From: Coniella vitis
Lineage: Eukaryota > Ascomycota > Sordariomycetes > Diaporthales > Schizoparmaceae
Length of the DNA stretch: 64,000 bases
Direction of reading: 5' to 3'
NCBI GenBank assembly: GCA_011317545.1
Contig: WUJK01000006.1
Span: forward strand, 1,798,001 to 1,862,000
Part shown: piece after piece, positions 1 to 12,274 of the stretch
How positions within the stretch are numbered: position 1 is the first letter of the stretch
Layout of the letters: each line of letters opens with the position of its first letter
Notes under the pieces: generated by a model
Told to the model about the DNA's origin: nothing
Seen by the model: only the letters and a program-made list of their open reading frames with translations
Databases searched by the model: none
Made by a program: the position numbers and the translations under genes

Positions 1-2858
1 GCGCCAGAAAGCCATCTTCTCCAACAATGCATTCGGCTTCATGGATCCGTTTGATGCTTCGGTTGACGGCGATACAGAGTCAGTAGCATCGAGCAGCTTT
101 ACAACCCACAGTCCCCCAACGGCGCAGGGTCTAGCACAAGACATGAAGCAAGATATGGAAATCGTCTTCTTCCCCAAAGGCTCTGTCCTTGTTGAGCAAG
201 GCGAGAGGAATCCTGGCTTGTACTATGTGATTGACGGCTTCCTGGACATGTGCGCCTCGGCCGCGGATACGTCAAAAGACATCCTCCAGGCTTCCAGTGA
301 AGGGTCCAGTGAGGAACCAGACCATTTTCATCCCGCTCCATTGCGGCGCACTAATACGTCCTCTTCCATGTTCAACATGCCCGAGTTGGGGTACCCTGGC
401 CCAGACTTGCGCAAGAAGGGCAATGCTGGTCGGAAGCATGTGGCTCTTATCAAGCCTGGAGGGCTGGCTGGGTATATCGGCACTGTCTCATCTTATCGTT
501 CCTTTATTGACGTCTGCGCAAAGACCGACGTTTACGTTGGATTCTTGCCTCGAGCGTCTCTGGAGAGAATTGTGGATAGGTATCCGATAGTGCTCTTGAC
601 CATGGCAAAGAGGCTGACGAGCTTGCTGCCCCGCCTCATCTTGCACATTGACTTTGCTTTAGAATGGCTTTCTGTCAATGCTGGCCAAGTCATCTTTCAC
701 GACAACGATGAGAGCGACGCCATTTACTTGGTATTGAACGGACGACTCCGTCTTGTCGAGGAGCGCAAAGAGGGCGGTGTCCACTCTCGAGCAGAATTTG
801 GCCAAGGCGAAAGCGTTGGCGAACTCGAGGTCCTCACGGAGACGGCGCGATCTGGAACTCTTCATGCCATTCGTGACACTGAGATTGTCAAATTCCCTCG
901 TACGCTGTTCAACAGTCTGGCGCAGGAACACCCCAGCATCACCATCAAGATCTCCAAGATGATTGCGTCCAAGATGCGTAGCTTTGTCAACCACCCCTCG
1001 GCGCACAAGGATGGCTGGGGCCAAGCCGCTGTCAGCAAAAGCTCTTCCACCCTCAATCTGCGGACCGTGGCAGTCTTGCCTGTCACAGCGGGTGTGCCTG
1101 TTGTGGATTTTGGACATCGTCTTATGACGGCACTTTCGCAGGTTGGGACCCGCAACGGTGCCACCTCGCTCAACCAGTCTGCCATCCTCAATCATCTTGG
1201 GAAGCACGCCTTCAACAAGATGGGCAAGTTGAGACTGTCACAATACTTGGCAGATCTGGAGGAGAAGTATGGTCTAGTTGTTTACGTGGCTGGTACGTGT
1301 AGTCAGATTCCATTTTCGCCTTTTCACACATCCATCCCCTTCGGTAATGATGAGAAATTCACAATCCCAAAGGCTTGCCAGCCTCTGATGGCCAAATTAA
1401 CTCTAATTTTTTCCTGAACCTTTGTTATCAATATCCATCGCTTCACGCAGACACCATGAACACTGAATATGTGCTGACCAGAGCGAATGATCAGATACTA
1501 GTGTTACTTCACCATGGACCGCCACCTGCATCACACAAGCCGATTGCATTCTCTTGGTTGGTCTAGCGGAAGGCTCTCCCGAGATAGGCGAGTATGAGCG
1601 CTTCATGCTTGGTCAAAAATCGACGGCACGCAAAATCCTGGTTATGCTTCATGCCGAGCGGTACTCTGTATCCGGGCTGACACGGACCTGGCTCAAGAAC
1701 CGAGTTTGGATCAATGGGGGACATTTCCATGTTCAAATGAACATTCGACCACAAACATTACCCATCCACCCTCCAGCGAAGCGTTTGGGCTTGAACATTA
1801 AGGAGCGCGTGCAGACTTTGCAGGCTGAAATCCAAAAGTACACCTCGCGTAAGGTCCGATACAGCCCCGTCTACTCTCCAGATGCGCCCTTCAAGGGCGA
1901 TTTCCACCGTCTTGCGAGGCGACTGTGCGGCAGATCAGTTGGCCTTGTCCTGGGTGGTGGCGGTGCCAGGGGTATCGCGCACGTGGGCATCATTCGTGCA
2001 ATGGAAGAGGCCGGAATACCAATCGATATTGTTGGTGGAACCTCGATTGGGTCTTTCATTGGTGGCCTATACGCACGGCATGCAGACGTTGTGCCCATCT
2101 ATGGTCTGGCCAAGAAATTTGCTGGTCGAATGGCCAGTAAGTGGAGGTTTGCGCTTGATCTCACATATCCCTCGGCTTCCTACACAACCGGTCACGAGTT
2201 CAACCGTGGAATCTTCAAAATCTTTGAAAAGACACAAATCGAAGATTTCTGGCTTGAGTTCTACTGTAACACTACGAACATCAGCAAAAGTCGCGCTGAA
2301 ATTCATACTAGTGGATACGCTTGGCGGTACATTCGAGCATCCATGTCCCTGGCCGGTCTACTCCCCCCCCTTTGCGATGAGGGCAGTATGTTGCTTGACG
2401 GCGGGTACATTGACAATTTGACCGTCTCACACATGAAGTCACTGGGAGTTGACACTATCTTTGCCGTTGACGTGGGGTCACTTGATGACGATGTGCCGCA
2501 GGGTTTTGGTGACACGCTCTCTGGGGCGTGGGCTTTTTGGAACCGATGGAATCCCTTTTCGTCGACACCTAATCCACCGACCTTGGCGGAGATCCAAGCA
2601 CGGCTGGCCTATGTCTCGAGCGTTGACGCACTGGAGCGGGCCAAGAATATGGAGGGCTGCATCTACATGCGGCCACCGATTGATGACTACGGCACACTCG
2701 ACTTTGGCAAATTTGACGAAATCAACAGAGTTGGTTACAAATTTGGGCAGGGCTTCTTGCAACAATTGCGCGAAAAGGGTCTGCTGCCTTTAAAGGAAGA
2801 AACGGAGGCCAAGGAAGCGCTGAGGAGGACCATGGCTCCACGCAGAGCAAGCATATAA
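1..2858 (+). CDS. NTE1: Lysophospholipase NTE1 (neuropathy target esterase family), 3' part, two visible exons
   Basis: Deacylates phosphatidylcholine and lysophosphatidylcholine at the ER membrane. The gene starts upstream of the window; reading is open from base 2. Exons are ..1292 and 1495..2858. The intron 1293-1494 has donor GTACGT, and its acceptor TCAG restores a Val-Ala-Asp-Thr-Ser-Val-Thr-Ser-Pro-Trp run typical of the family. The visible 884 residues hold two cyclic-nucleotide-binding-like modules (about 150-320 and 650-930 bp), then a patatin-like phospholipase domain. That domain carries an oxyanion-hole GGGGARG (about 1953-1973), the nucleophile motif GTSIG (about 2038-2052) and the catalytic DGG (about 2398-2406). 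All catalytic residues expected for a patatin dyad (Ser, Asp) are present. The stop is TAA at 2856-2858. Family assignment is firm; regulation cannot be seen. Confidence 0.95.
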
Positions 2859-4330
2859 TAAAGAAGCGCCCAAATAGACAAACCATGACAGCTTTTTATT
2901 GTTCCTCATATGGGTTGGTGTCTTACTTTTTGGGGGGGGGGGGGGGTTTGTCTAGACTTGCCGTCCGTCGTTTTTGTCCACCTGCACTCTCGTGAATGTT
3001 CTACGCTGCTGTAGCCCAAGGCCAAAGTAAGGAGGGGCGGGAAGCGCCACCGTGCATGCTGCGAAAAGGCTAATCCAGGAGGGTAGCACCAGATCGGAAA
3101 TGCAGGAGACCACTCATACATAATACGGTGGCACCAAGTGCCTGGTGATCAGTGCCCCGTCAGATGACCTGACATTGATTGGCAAAGTGTGTTATGGGAA
3201 AAGCAGGGAGACGCACTTGGCCTGGCTGGGCAGGGGGAGATGGAGAAATACGTCATTGTACATATTCCGACGCCGCGGGGATCAGCTACCCTGAAGCTGC
3301 TGATGAGCGGGCGGGCTGGCTTGACAGAGTTCCAGTGCCGGCTTTCTATTGGCAGTAGGATGTGGGAGCGACACACCGCCGCCGCTCTGTCGGCATCTTG
3401 CCCAGCTTGCCGTGCGGAAGGAGAAGTCCACAACCGAATAAAAAAAAAAACAAATAGAATGAGGACTACTGACCCTGGTTTTGGTGTGACATCACTGACA
3501 AAAGTCTCGAACTGCAGGTGCTCCCTGCACAAATCGGAAGGTGGTCTTGTTAAATCGGACGAATTAGGCTTCCTTGGGAGTCTGAGCACTTGCACCTTGG
3601 CTGGGATTTTGTAAAGGGCAAGAGAGAAGGAGAGACGTGTGTTGTCAATTTTGTCTCTCCCGTCCGATGCTGCATTACACCCAACCCAGACCTTTGCTTC
3701 TCGGTGAGAGAATCTGAGGCTTCGTGATAGCATGTACTGACTGTCCTTAGTAAGTACATTATGATGAGAGTGCCATCTTGTCCTGGACATCTGGAGCTGA
3801 CCTCGGCTTACATAGTATACTTCTATATAAGACCCCACTCACCCCAACTCTGTCTTGTATATCCACGACCGATTAACAGTCATTTGTCTACTTCTAAGCG
3901 TTTTATTATTATTATTTTATTTTGTATCCTTTCTGATTTTGGTGCACATCACTTCACTGCACCACCGTTGACCATACTCTAGTATTTCGTACGACGCAAG
4001 TCTCGCCCCCTTTTATAGTGCGCTGGAAGGGCGCACTTGTTTGTTCGGAGCACGAACTCGACTGTGTCGTCTTGTTTCGTCCCACTCTTGCTGTTCACCA
4101 CCGTCTTGGGTCTGCGATAGGGCACTCTGTGAAGGATAATCCTTGGAACCATTCTCCGAAATACGACAGTCATCAACCTGTCCTACCACGAACGCCTCCT
4201 GTAACCCAACTTACGTCAACGACTCTGGCTCCAAGAATCAGTTCAAAATCCGTCATCTACTGGCAATATCATCAAGATTTATCCTCATCGAGATTGTCAC
4301 TCACGAAAGAAGAAAAGACGACATCCAGCA
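2859..4330. other. Intergenic spacer between NTE1 and the 285-residue gene
   Basis: No reading frame here looks like a gene. It holds the NTE1 3' end, a G homopolymer of about 15 (around 2932-2946), a short A tract near 3440, and one copy of the dispersed octamer ACATAGTA at 3810-3817. The last few hundred bases are probably the promoter and leader of the downstream gene. Confidence 0.6.
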
Positions 4331-5188
4331 ATGCCAGGCCACCGCTTCCTCCCACCCGACCCCCGCCCCTCCAAAGCCCACCCGGAACACCGGCGCCGGC
4401 GCAAGGAGCTCGAGAAGGAGCATGGCTACGAATGGGTGCCGCCCATTATCCTCGGCCTCCTGGGCATCACGCTTGCCTTTGATGTCACCAAGGATGTGGC
4501 CAAAGCGGAGGAGAAGAAGCTGAAGGAGCGGTGGGATGGAGGCGAGGAAGGGAGCCACAAGGATGATGAGAGGAAGAGCAAGGGTAGGAGTAAGAGCAGA
4601 AAGGGAGACACGGGTGATGGACGGGAGAGAGGCCGAGAGGGAGGGAGAGACCGAGACCGAGACCGAGGAGAAAGCAGACGTTCAGAACGTCGAAGGAGTC
4701 GTAAACCTTGGGATATTGACGAGAATGATGACGGCGATGGCTCCGCATCCGAAGAGCGAGGACAAGATGGCAGGCGGCGGCGGCGGCGGAGCAGACGGTG
4801 GGAGGTCTACGAGCCTGATGAGGTTCCTGACGAGCTTGCTGCCGCAGTGGGAGCTACAGAAAGAGATGGCGACGGCGGTTGGGCTCGACAGAGAGAAGCC
4901 GAGGCGTGGCGGCGGGCTGATCTGATGGAGAGGGGCCAAGGAACTGTGGCTGCTGCTGCTGCTGCTGCTACTGAGAGAGGCCGCAGGAGTAGTCTTGATC
5001 GAGACGAAGGGCATTACTCCCGAGGCGGGAGAAGGGGCTATCGTGATGCTGGCTACGACTATGGCTATGGCGGCTCCGAGGATCAAGTGGGTGACTATGA
5101 CCGAGGTTTTCATGCGAGAGAAGGAGAGGCAGCGGTGGAGGAGCGCAGGATGAGGCCGAGGCAACGGAGACGGTCGAGCGATTGGTAG
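4331..5188 (+). CDS. Charged, low-complexity protein with one predicted membrane segment; function unknown
   Basis: Uninterrupted frame of 285 residues starting at an ATG in good context (AGCAATGCC). After a basic N-terminus there is a hydrophobic stretch of about 17 residues (roughly residues 36-52, PPIILGLLGITLAF) that could be a membrane anchor. The rest is dominated by Arg, Asp, Glu, Lys, Ser and Gly, with RDRDRD-like runs and an Arg-rich patch. The DNA includes a (GGC)n tract near 4770 and a (CTG)n tract near 4950 coding for Ala. The composition is that of a disordered, RNA- or nucleus-associated tail, but no domain is recognised, so no function is assigned. Single-exon structure and length make it a believable gene rather than a chance frame. 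Confidence 0.65.
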   Translation: MPGHRFLPPDPRPSKAHPEHRRRRKELEKEHGYEWVPPIILGLLGITLAFDVTKDVAKAEEKKLKERWDGGEEGSHKDDERKSKGRSKSRKGDTGDGRERGREGGRDRDRDRGESRRSERRRSRKPWDIDENDDGDGSASEERGQDGRRRRRRSRRWEVYEPDEVPDELAAAVGATERDGDGGWARQREAEAWRRADLMERGQGTVAAAAAAATERGRRSSLDRDEGHYSRGGRRGYRDAGYDYGYGGSEDQVGDYDRGFHAREGEAAVEERRMRPRQRRRSSDW

Positions 5189-6578
5189 GAGAACGGTGAG
5201 GAGGAAGACAGTGCGCGTATGATGATGTTGCTACTTACGAACATTATGAATGACGAATGTATGTCGGGATGGTCTTGGTTGGCACGTCATGTTGACAAGG
5301 GAAATGACTCGGGGCACTGAGGCTGGGAAGATGAAGACAATCAGGAGGTATGTATGGTGGTGATAAAATGGTGCAAAGCACCTGCAAAGGTGATGTGGTT
5401 TATCTCCCACGAGAACCGACTCGCGAGCAATGTCAACCGAAAAGATCAACAGATCATGGTTATCACGCCTCGCCGCCGTCTGAACAAGATCGGGTCGCAC
5501 CAATATTACACCAACCAGTATCACTACCGCCACATCCTCCTTTTGTACACACACGGAAAAGAGCAAAGGGAAAGGAGAGCAGGCCAACGAAGATCATGGT
5601 ATAAATGATATGCAAACGAATAGACCACAGACGAATCCAACAAGAGACAAAGATTTCCAAAAAATCATCTTCGAAGTCCGCGCCCTTTGTTATTATTATT
5701 ATTATTTTTTTTTTAAAAAAAAATAACAACAACAACAACCACAACAACAAAAAAAAAAGAAGAAGAAAAATTGTGAGACTCGAGAATGATGACTGTGTGA
5801 TTATAGGTTTCTTACAGTATTAGCTGGACACAGTACGCCGCTACTCTATGTATTGATACATCGGCTCACCCTTTTCTTCAGTGTGCGTCCCGTCGGACGC
5901 GTCTGCGTCCCCATGCAACAAATTATGTGAATGGGTTGATGGGGTTCTGCTTTATTTTGATGATACCACAGGTGAGATCCAATGGCATGTTGCCCAACGG
6001 AGGCGTACGCCGTACATCTACGGACGGTTCTTGATGGGTTTTTGATGGGATCGAATGCCGACTTTGCTTGCAGTCGGACGAGAGAGAAAAGAAAAAAGAA
6101 AAAGAAAACAAAAAAAGACTTCCACAAACACCGACTTCGTGGCTTTTTATCTACATCTTGAGCACCCCAGCAATAGTTGAATGGCACTCCCTGTGTGCCT
6201 GAGGGAAAACACTGCCTTGATACTTGCAAGCCATAGTTGATTCGTGCCGTGATACACACTCCCATCCAAGTACATAACCCATCAATGACATAGTGTCCAT
6301 TTCATTCGAATCAAACCGTTACTCGGCTTGTGATCATATCCACAAAGGGGCACAAACCCCAGAGCCCCTTAGCCTTAGCATTATCACCAAAGGAGATTCA
6401 ACATTGCTTCATTGATTGGGAAACGGCAGCAAAACGAAAGAGACTTGATGCTATTCTATCTGCACAAAAACAAACAGTGCACAACTGACCAACAAGGGAA
6501 AAATAAATCTTTTCAGCCTTGTCTCCGGGTGTACATCTACATCTACATCTACATCCACATCCACATCTACGTCTACAT
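5189..6578. other. Intergenic spacer with simple repeats
   Basis: Contains the 3' ends of two convergent genes. Simple sequence includes a T tract followed by an A tract and AAC repeats at about 5690-5760. A hexanucleotide array of CATCTA type at about 6533-6580 runs into the stop codon of the decarboxylase. No gene is supported. Confidence 0.6.
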
Positions 6579-6592
6579 CTACGTCTCCTTGA
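6530..6592. repeat. CATCTA-type hexanucleotide array overlapping the decarboxylase stop codon
   Basis: Direct reading shows successive CATCTA/CATCCA/CGTCTA units. The decarboxylase stop (TAG on the minus strand, 6579-6581) lies inside the array, so the 3' UTR starts within a microsatellite. Confidence 0.8.
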
Positions 6593-8326
6593 GAACCCTC
6601 TTTGCCGTCTCCAAAATCAACTCATATGCCGCGCGCACATGGCTTTCCTCCGTCAGCCGGTTGCCCGTCATGAAGCGAATGGCAAACTTGCCCTCGAGCA
6701 CCGTACTCGTCACCCAGATGCGGCCCGAGTTGTTGACCTCCTCGTACAGCTGTCTCGTGCGCGCATTCGCCAGCTCTTCCCGCCCGGCATCGGCATCGGC
6801 ACCGTTGCCCCTCATTCTAAACACGGTCAGCGCATACACCGGCCCCGCCAGGACCTCAAACACGCCCTCGTTTCCCTCACCCTCCTCCTGCTGGAGCCAG
6901 CCCGCAAACGTCTCGCACAGCGCCACCCCGCGCCGGATGTACGCCTGCAGGCCCTGGACGCCGTAGTTGCGCAGCACAAACCACGCCTTGAGACTGCGGA
7001 AGCGGCGCCCCAGGGGGATCTGCCAGTTGCGGTAGTCCGTCACCAGCCCGCCGTCCGAGTACGCGTTGCGGTAGACGTGCAGCTCGGCGCTGAGCGCGGC
7101 CTCGAGCCAGCGCCGGTCGGCGACCCAGAGGCAGGACGCGTCAAAGTTGGTGAGCAGCCACTTGTGCATGTTCATGTTGAACGAGTAAAAGGCGCGGAAG
7201 GCGCGCATGCCGCCTGGGATGGCCTGCTGTGCTTCGGGGGTGACCAGCGCAGAGCCGGCGTAGGCGGCATCGACATGGACCCAGATCTCGCCCTTTTTGC
7301 GGATGGGGGCAGAGTTGATATCCTCACTGCTGCCGTTGGTGCCATTGGTGCCATTGGTGCCATTGGTGGTGGTAGCAGCAGCAGCAACAGGGAAATCGGC
7401 GCTCCATCGCGCCAACACATGTCCAATAGCACCCATGTCATCCACCGCGCAGGTATCCGTCGTTCCCAGCGCAGCAGTGAGGAAGAAAGGCTTCCAGCCC
7501 TTGGCCTTGCACGTGTCCAGCACCCCCTGCAGCGCGTCGCCCGTCATGGCAAAGCCGGCCGCGCTGCCCGTGGGCACAGCGAGGTACCGCACGCCGAGGA
7601 CCTTGGCGGCCTTCTTGGTGCTGCTGTGGCACGCGGCACTGCCCAGGGCCACCAGCTTGCTGCGCTGGCGCATGAGCAGGTCCTCGTACTCGTCCTCGGC
7701 GACGGAGCCCGGGGCCGGGAGCGTCTCGGCCAGGTTCTTGTCGCGGGCGGCGACCATGGCTGTCAGGACGGCCTCGCTGGCTGTGCCCTGCATCACGCCG
7801 CCGCCGCGCGTGGGCCCACTGGACAGGTAGATGGCCGGCAGGCCGAGCAGCTGCGCGAGCCAGTCGAGCACAATGGTCTCGAGCTCGGTGACGGCTGGGG
7901 AGCAGATCCAGTTGAAGCATGCGCCGGTGAAGGCGGCCGAGTAGAGCTCGCCGAGGATGGACGGGTACGTGGCCGGGCAGGGGAAGAAGGCGAAGAAGTT
8001 GGGCGACTGCCAGTGCGTCAGGCCGGGCACGATCTTGGTGTCAATGTCGCGGCGGATCGTGTCCCAGGACTCGCCCTCTTGGGGCGCCGACGCGGGCAGG
8101 ATCTGGCGCAGGTAGCCTGGCTCGACTTGCGAGACGACGCTGTGGGAGGCGATGTTCTCATAGTAGTCGACGACTGGACGAGGTTGGGGCAAAGAATTGC
8201 GAGTGTTAGCATGATGATTGTGTGGCATTGACCTTGTGAGGAAAAAGTCCAGCCGGGCTGGCAAAACAAAAACTCACTATGGTCGATCGAGGCCTTGGCC
8301 GCCTCCCGGAATTCCTGCGAGTCCAT
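6579..8326 (-). CDS. Aromatic-L-amino-acid decarboxylase-like PLP enzyme (group II), two exons
   Basis: Pyridoxal-phosphate enzyme of the DOPA/tyrosine/tryptophan decarboxylase family, 547 residues. Exons are 8326..8278 and 8173..6579. The 104-nt intron (8277-8174) has donor GTGAGT, branch GCTAAC and acceptor CAG, and joining gives Ser-Ile-Asp-His-Ile-Val-Asp-Tyr-Tyr as in the family. Seen: N-terminal helical cap, His199 in CHSST (PLP stacking), Asp318 in HVDAAYAG, and the Schiff-base Lys354 in NMHKWLL, followed by TDYRNWQIPLGRRFRSLK. A Thr-Asn-Gly repeat (residues about 285-297) is inserted in a surface region. By-eye alignment of the loop before TDYR puts Val383/Tyr384 where the catalytic Tyr is expected, so substrate and even reaction type are open. 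The leader just upstream of the ATG (8330-8410) is almost pure purine in the sense strand. No obvious biosynthetic cluster surrounds it. Confidence 0.93.
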
Positions 8327-9909
8327 TTTGCTGAAGTCTTTGCCTCTTTTTTTTTCTTTCCTCTTTTTCTTTTCTTCCTTTTTTCTTTTTCTTTCTTTTC
8401 CACTTGCTATTTTGATTCCTTTCCGTGGTGTATTTGTTTGATTGTCTGTATATAAGGAACAGTCAGATTCAAGAAACCGACAAAAGGAGGCTAAAAAGAA
8501 GCTTTTGGTGAGCCTGGGACCTCGATTGGTACCACTTCTGGGAACGAACTTGTCTGTGCCTACCATGTACTATGTATATCGCTCCTTCCTATCAACCCGG
8601 TTCAAAACCGTTATCGATTGTGTGTGCGTGCGTACGCGCGCGCGCGCGTGAGTGGCCCCGCTGCTGGGTAGTTGGATGATTAGTACAATCTTATTAGTCA
8701 CGACACTTTGCACTCATTCACTTACATAGTACTTGGTTGCTAACAAGTCGTTTTCCCCAGAGAGATGCTACCCAGTGCAGAGAGATCTTTGGAATCAAGA
8801 AAAACAGAAAAAGAGACCAAAATGAATGAATTCTGTATCAAAGGGGGGAATATATATAAAAAAAAAAAAAAGACATAAATCGGCCCCAGGTCCTTTCCGC
8901 TTTCACTCCTTTAATATACTTGTCTGAACTGAATTATCCATTATCAATCATAATTATCCCCATCCCCCTCGCTCAAACTCGACACGGTAGTAAAGTACTT
9001 ACTTGCGAATCAACGCGCAATTGCGCTCTGCCACTATGCTTCCCCCCCCTGGTTTCACTATCAGACGCAATCAACCCCATTTTTATTTGATTTTCTCCCC
9101 TCCATTCCTTTTCTGGGCAATGGAACCGCGTGGATGGATCTTCCGGCACTGGAGGACCGGTTCCGAGTATGGCATACGGCAAACCGGAACATTGGTGATG
9201 ACGCAAACGCCGCCCGAGGGTTGAATAACAATAAACAGATGTATATATTCGTCTCAAAGCAGATGATTTCGAGATCTCAGTAGTCAGAACAACAAAAGTA
9301 GCATATTAATGGATGACAGTCCAAATCCATGAACCGCTTCTCGTTATCAACTAGAATTATACATACATCATATATAGATATATATATATATACGAAATGC
9401 TTATTTAGTAGGGGTATTCAAGCTTTGTACACTCATCACCATTACCCGACCCGTCATGTCCCCATCTTTAACCCATCTGGTCAGTCTCTGGCTCGTTGGC
9501 TGCGCCCTCAAACCCATGAGGTTGTGAGGCGCTTGCCACGCTCCGCGAGAACCAGCAACCGCCAAATCGGTCCTTGTGCATTAGATTCTCAACCCATTGG
9601 AGAGAAGGAAAGAAAAAAGAAAAAGAAAAAGAAAAGCAAGGATTCACAAGTCGTTTATACCGCGATACAAACGCCAGTGTCCATGCAAAGTAAACACCAT
9701 CGCCCAGTCCCACGCCCGAAACAAAATGCCCCCCTTCGCTGCTTGACGTGTTCATGCATAAATCATGTGTGTTGTTGTTTATTTATTTGCTCGTTTGTTT
9801 GTTCAACCTTTTGTTTTTTTTCTTTTCGTTTCTCGGCCACTTTTTCGCATGTTCTTGATTTGATCAGGTTTCGTTCCCTTGAACCACCCACAAGCAGCTG
9901 GCTAATTTC
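8327..9909. other. Intergenic spacer between decarboxylase promoter and TM9 gene 3' end
   Basis: No supported gene. Contains the purine/pyrimidine-asymmetric decarboxylase leader, a 32-bp alternating purine-pyrimidine run ending in (CG)n at 8619-8650, octamer copies at 8568-8575 and 8724-8731, an A tract near 8862, and a TA-rich run near 9370-9395. Confidence 0.6.
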
Positions 9910-12274
9910 TTAATCTGCTTTGATCGCTCTGCGTGTGTATCCACGGTTAGTTCCAATCCAACAACTTCACACGCCAAGAAAGGCACACAGAAAAGAAAGA
10001 AACGGTGACTTACCCGTATATCTTCCTCACAAAAGCATACGCACTCAGGAATCCCACCGTACCCGTCAACAACCCATACACCAAACACGCCAGAAAGCTA
10101 TATGTAAAAAACAGCAGTGAGCTGATGAAGCCCGTAATGTGCAACTTGGCAAAGTAATACCAGACACAGTACACAAAAACCCAGATCGCGCTGGCCCCGC
10201 CCACAAGAAACGACTGCCACCACCACTGGTAGTTTTCGCTGCACAGCTGAATGTACACCGTCACCACCGTCGTCTCAGCCACCGTGACAATCAGAATCAG
10301 CGAGACGACCGCTAGGAATCCAAAGACGTAGTAGTAGCCGCTCTTGTCCTGCCAGACCGACTGGAACACGAATAGAAGCTCAATAAAGATCACAGCAAAG
10401 GGAATCAGGCCGGCCAGCAGGATGGAGCGGGTACGCTTCATGTACCACACCTGCTGTGGGATCTGTCGAGGGATCTGGTTGGTTTTGGTTGGATGCTCCC
10501 AGGCTCCACCACGGACGTAGCCATAGCGAGAGCCAACATAGACAAGAGGCAGCTGAATAAAGAGCCAGATGAACAAGATGGCGAGCAGCGTGCCAAAGGG
10601 AATGGCGGTGCTCGAGGCTTGGGCCCAGACAAAGAGGTTCAAGATGAAGAGCAGTCCAAAGGCAAGCCCTGGAAACAATAGGCCCGTCACAAGAGCATTC
10701 TTGGCAAAATCCGGCCCGTCAAATGTCTTGTACACTCTGGCCGAGAAGTAGCCTGAAAAGAGTCCGGCAAAGACAAAGAGGCCAAAGCCGGCACTGATGA
10801 AACCGCCGCGCAGGCTGGGGTTCAAGACGCCGAGTGCGCTCAAAGCAACCAGTCCGATGGCCATGACCAGGAGCTGCATACCAGAGCCCACCAATGGGGC
10901 CAAGATCCAGCCAAACTTGGGCGCTCTAAAGACGTCTGCGTGGAGCAGCTTCCAGCCTGTCACGTCTTCCAGCGCCTCATCGTCCGACAAGTCGTCTACA
11001 TCAACGTCCGTCTTGCCGCCCTGATCGAGCAGTCCAGGCGCCTTTTCAGACATCCGGGGCGGTCGCAGGCCAGCAGCCTTTTTGGTCCTGTGCTTGCCCT
11101 CCTCGGCGCGGGCTTCCTTGTAAGTTTTGATGTCCGTCCGGACGGTCTTGGCGAGGATCATCAGCACGATGCCGGTGAGCAAGCCGCAAATGATGAACGA
11201 GTTGATGATGGCAAGCCAGTGGATGCGGGAACCCTCTTCTTGGTTCACAAAATACAAGTCCCACCTGCGGTCCCACTCGATGGTGTTGTCCTCGCGAAAG
11301 TAAACCGAGTACGTGAACGGAATCGTGGCCGTTGCATCGTCATCCAGATTCTCCACGTCAATCTCGGGGTGGTATGACGAGTGCGACCAGAGCGCGTGCG
11401 CAGCGTCCCGTGTTGTCTCGTTGGGTGGCATGTATAGCTCGAATGACTGCTCAACGCTCTGCAAATCAGCCGGGCAGCCGTCCTTGTTTCTTCGGGTATC
11501 GGGCCCAATGCTCTTGGGATAGACTTCGAAGCCCACAATGACCTTGGCACCTCTCTCGCCAGCCCTGCCAGGCGCATCACGGTATCGAATCACAATGGTA
11601 TGGTGGTTGTTGAGGTAGTAGCGCGGCTTGCCAGATGACATATCGGTGAACCCGAGCTTGAAGCCAGCAGCATAGTACTTGCGAGTCTTGTCGACGGTGA
11701 CGAAGCTCGTGGCGCCCGGGAGGTTGTCGACAATCCACTCGACAACGTATCCGTCACGCACAAGTTCCCGAGCCCACTTCATGTCACGCCTGCCGATTTC
11801 CCGGTTGCACAGCAGCTTACACTCCTGATCCTGCAGCAAAGCGAGCTCGAGGTCGGATATCACAATACGGTCGCCGCGAAGGACTTCGCCGAGGTTGAGC
11901 GGGATGCTCTGACCGGACAGGAGGCCCGCGCCAGGATGGTGTTGGCCGGTGGGTGGACACGTAAAAGGCAGGTCATTGTAGGCATATTGCAGCTGTGTGT
12001 TGTCTGAGTAGGCCTTGTTGACCATCAGGGGGATGGGCTCGCCTTGGTGGTATGACTTGATGGACCATCCTGGAAGGAACACACGGAGATAAGGTCAGAT
12101 GTTGTGACATGTGACAATAGGAGGAGACACGACAGGCGGGGCGGATTGCCCTCTGTCTCGCACTGTTCGCATATCCCAACCCAACTTACCTGGAATGTAG
12201 AATGCTTGAGCATGACACCACGAAAGCGCCCAGAGCAACAGCCCGAATATGGCTCGAAACCCTATTGCAGCCAT
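9910..12274 (-). CDS. Transmembrane 9 superfamily (EMP70/nonaspanin) protein, three exons
   Basis: Golgi/endosomal nine-membrane-span protein of 719 residues. Exons are 12274..12190, 12069..10014 and 9928..9910. Exon 1 encodes a signal peptide and ends in Phe-Tyr-Ile-Pro; joining to exon 2 gives FYIPGW, the family's N-terminal hallmark after cleavage. Then follow a luminal domain (to about residue 300) and nine hydrophobic segments in the C-terminal half. The 85-nt last intron (10013-9929) has donor GTAAGT, an ACTAAC branch and acceptor CAG. The 19-nt last exon completes Lys-Ile-Tyr-Gly-Ala-Ile-Lys-Ala-Asp. The terminal Lys-Ala-Asp matches the KXD/E COPI-type retrieval signal known for TM9 proteins. 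Family members act in sorting of membrane proteins and in adhesion; the specific role here is not deducible. The first intron (12189-12070, 120 nt) is canonical. Confidence 0.95.

Noticed and set aside
6519..8231. 570-codon open frame on the plus strand
   Set aside because: Exactly antisense to the decarboxylase; a by-product of its GC-rich codons, with no protein features of its own.
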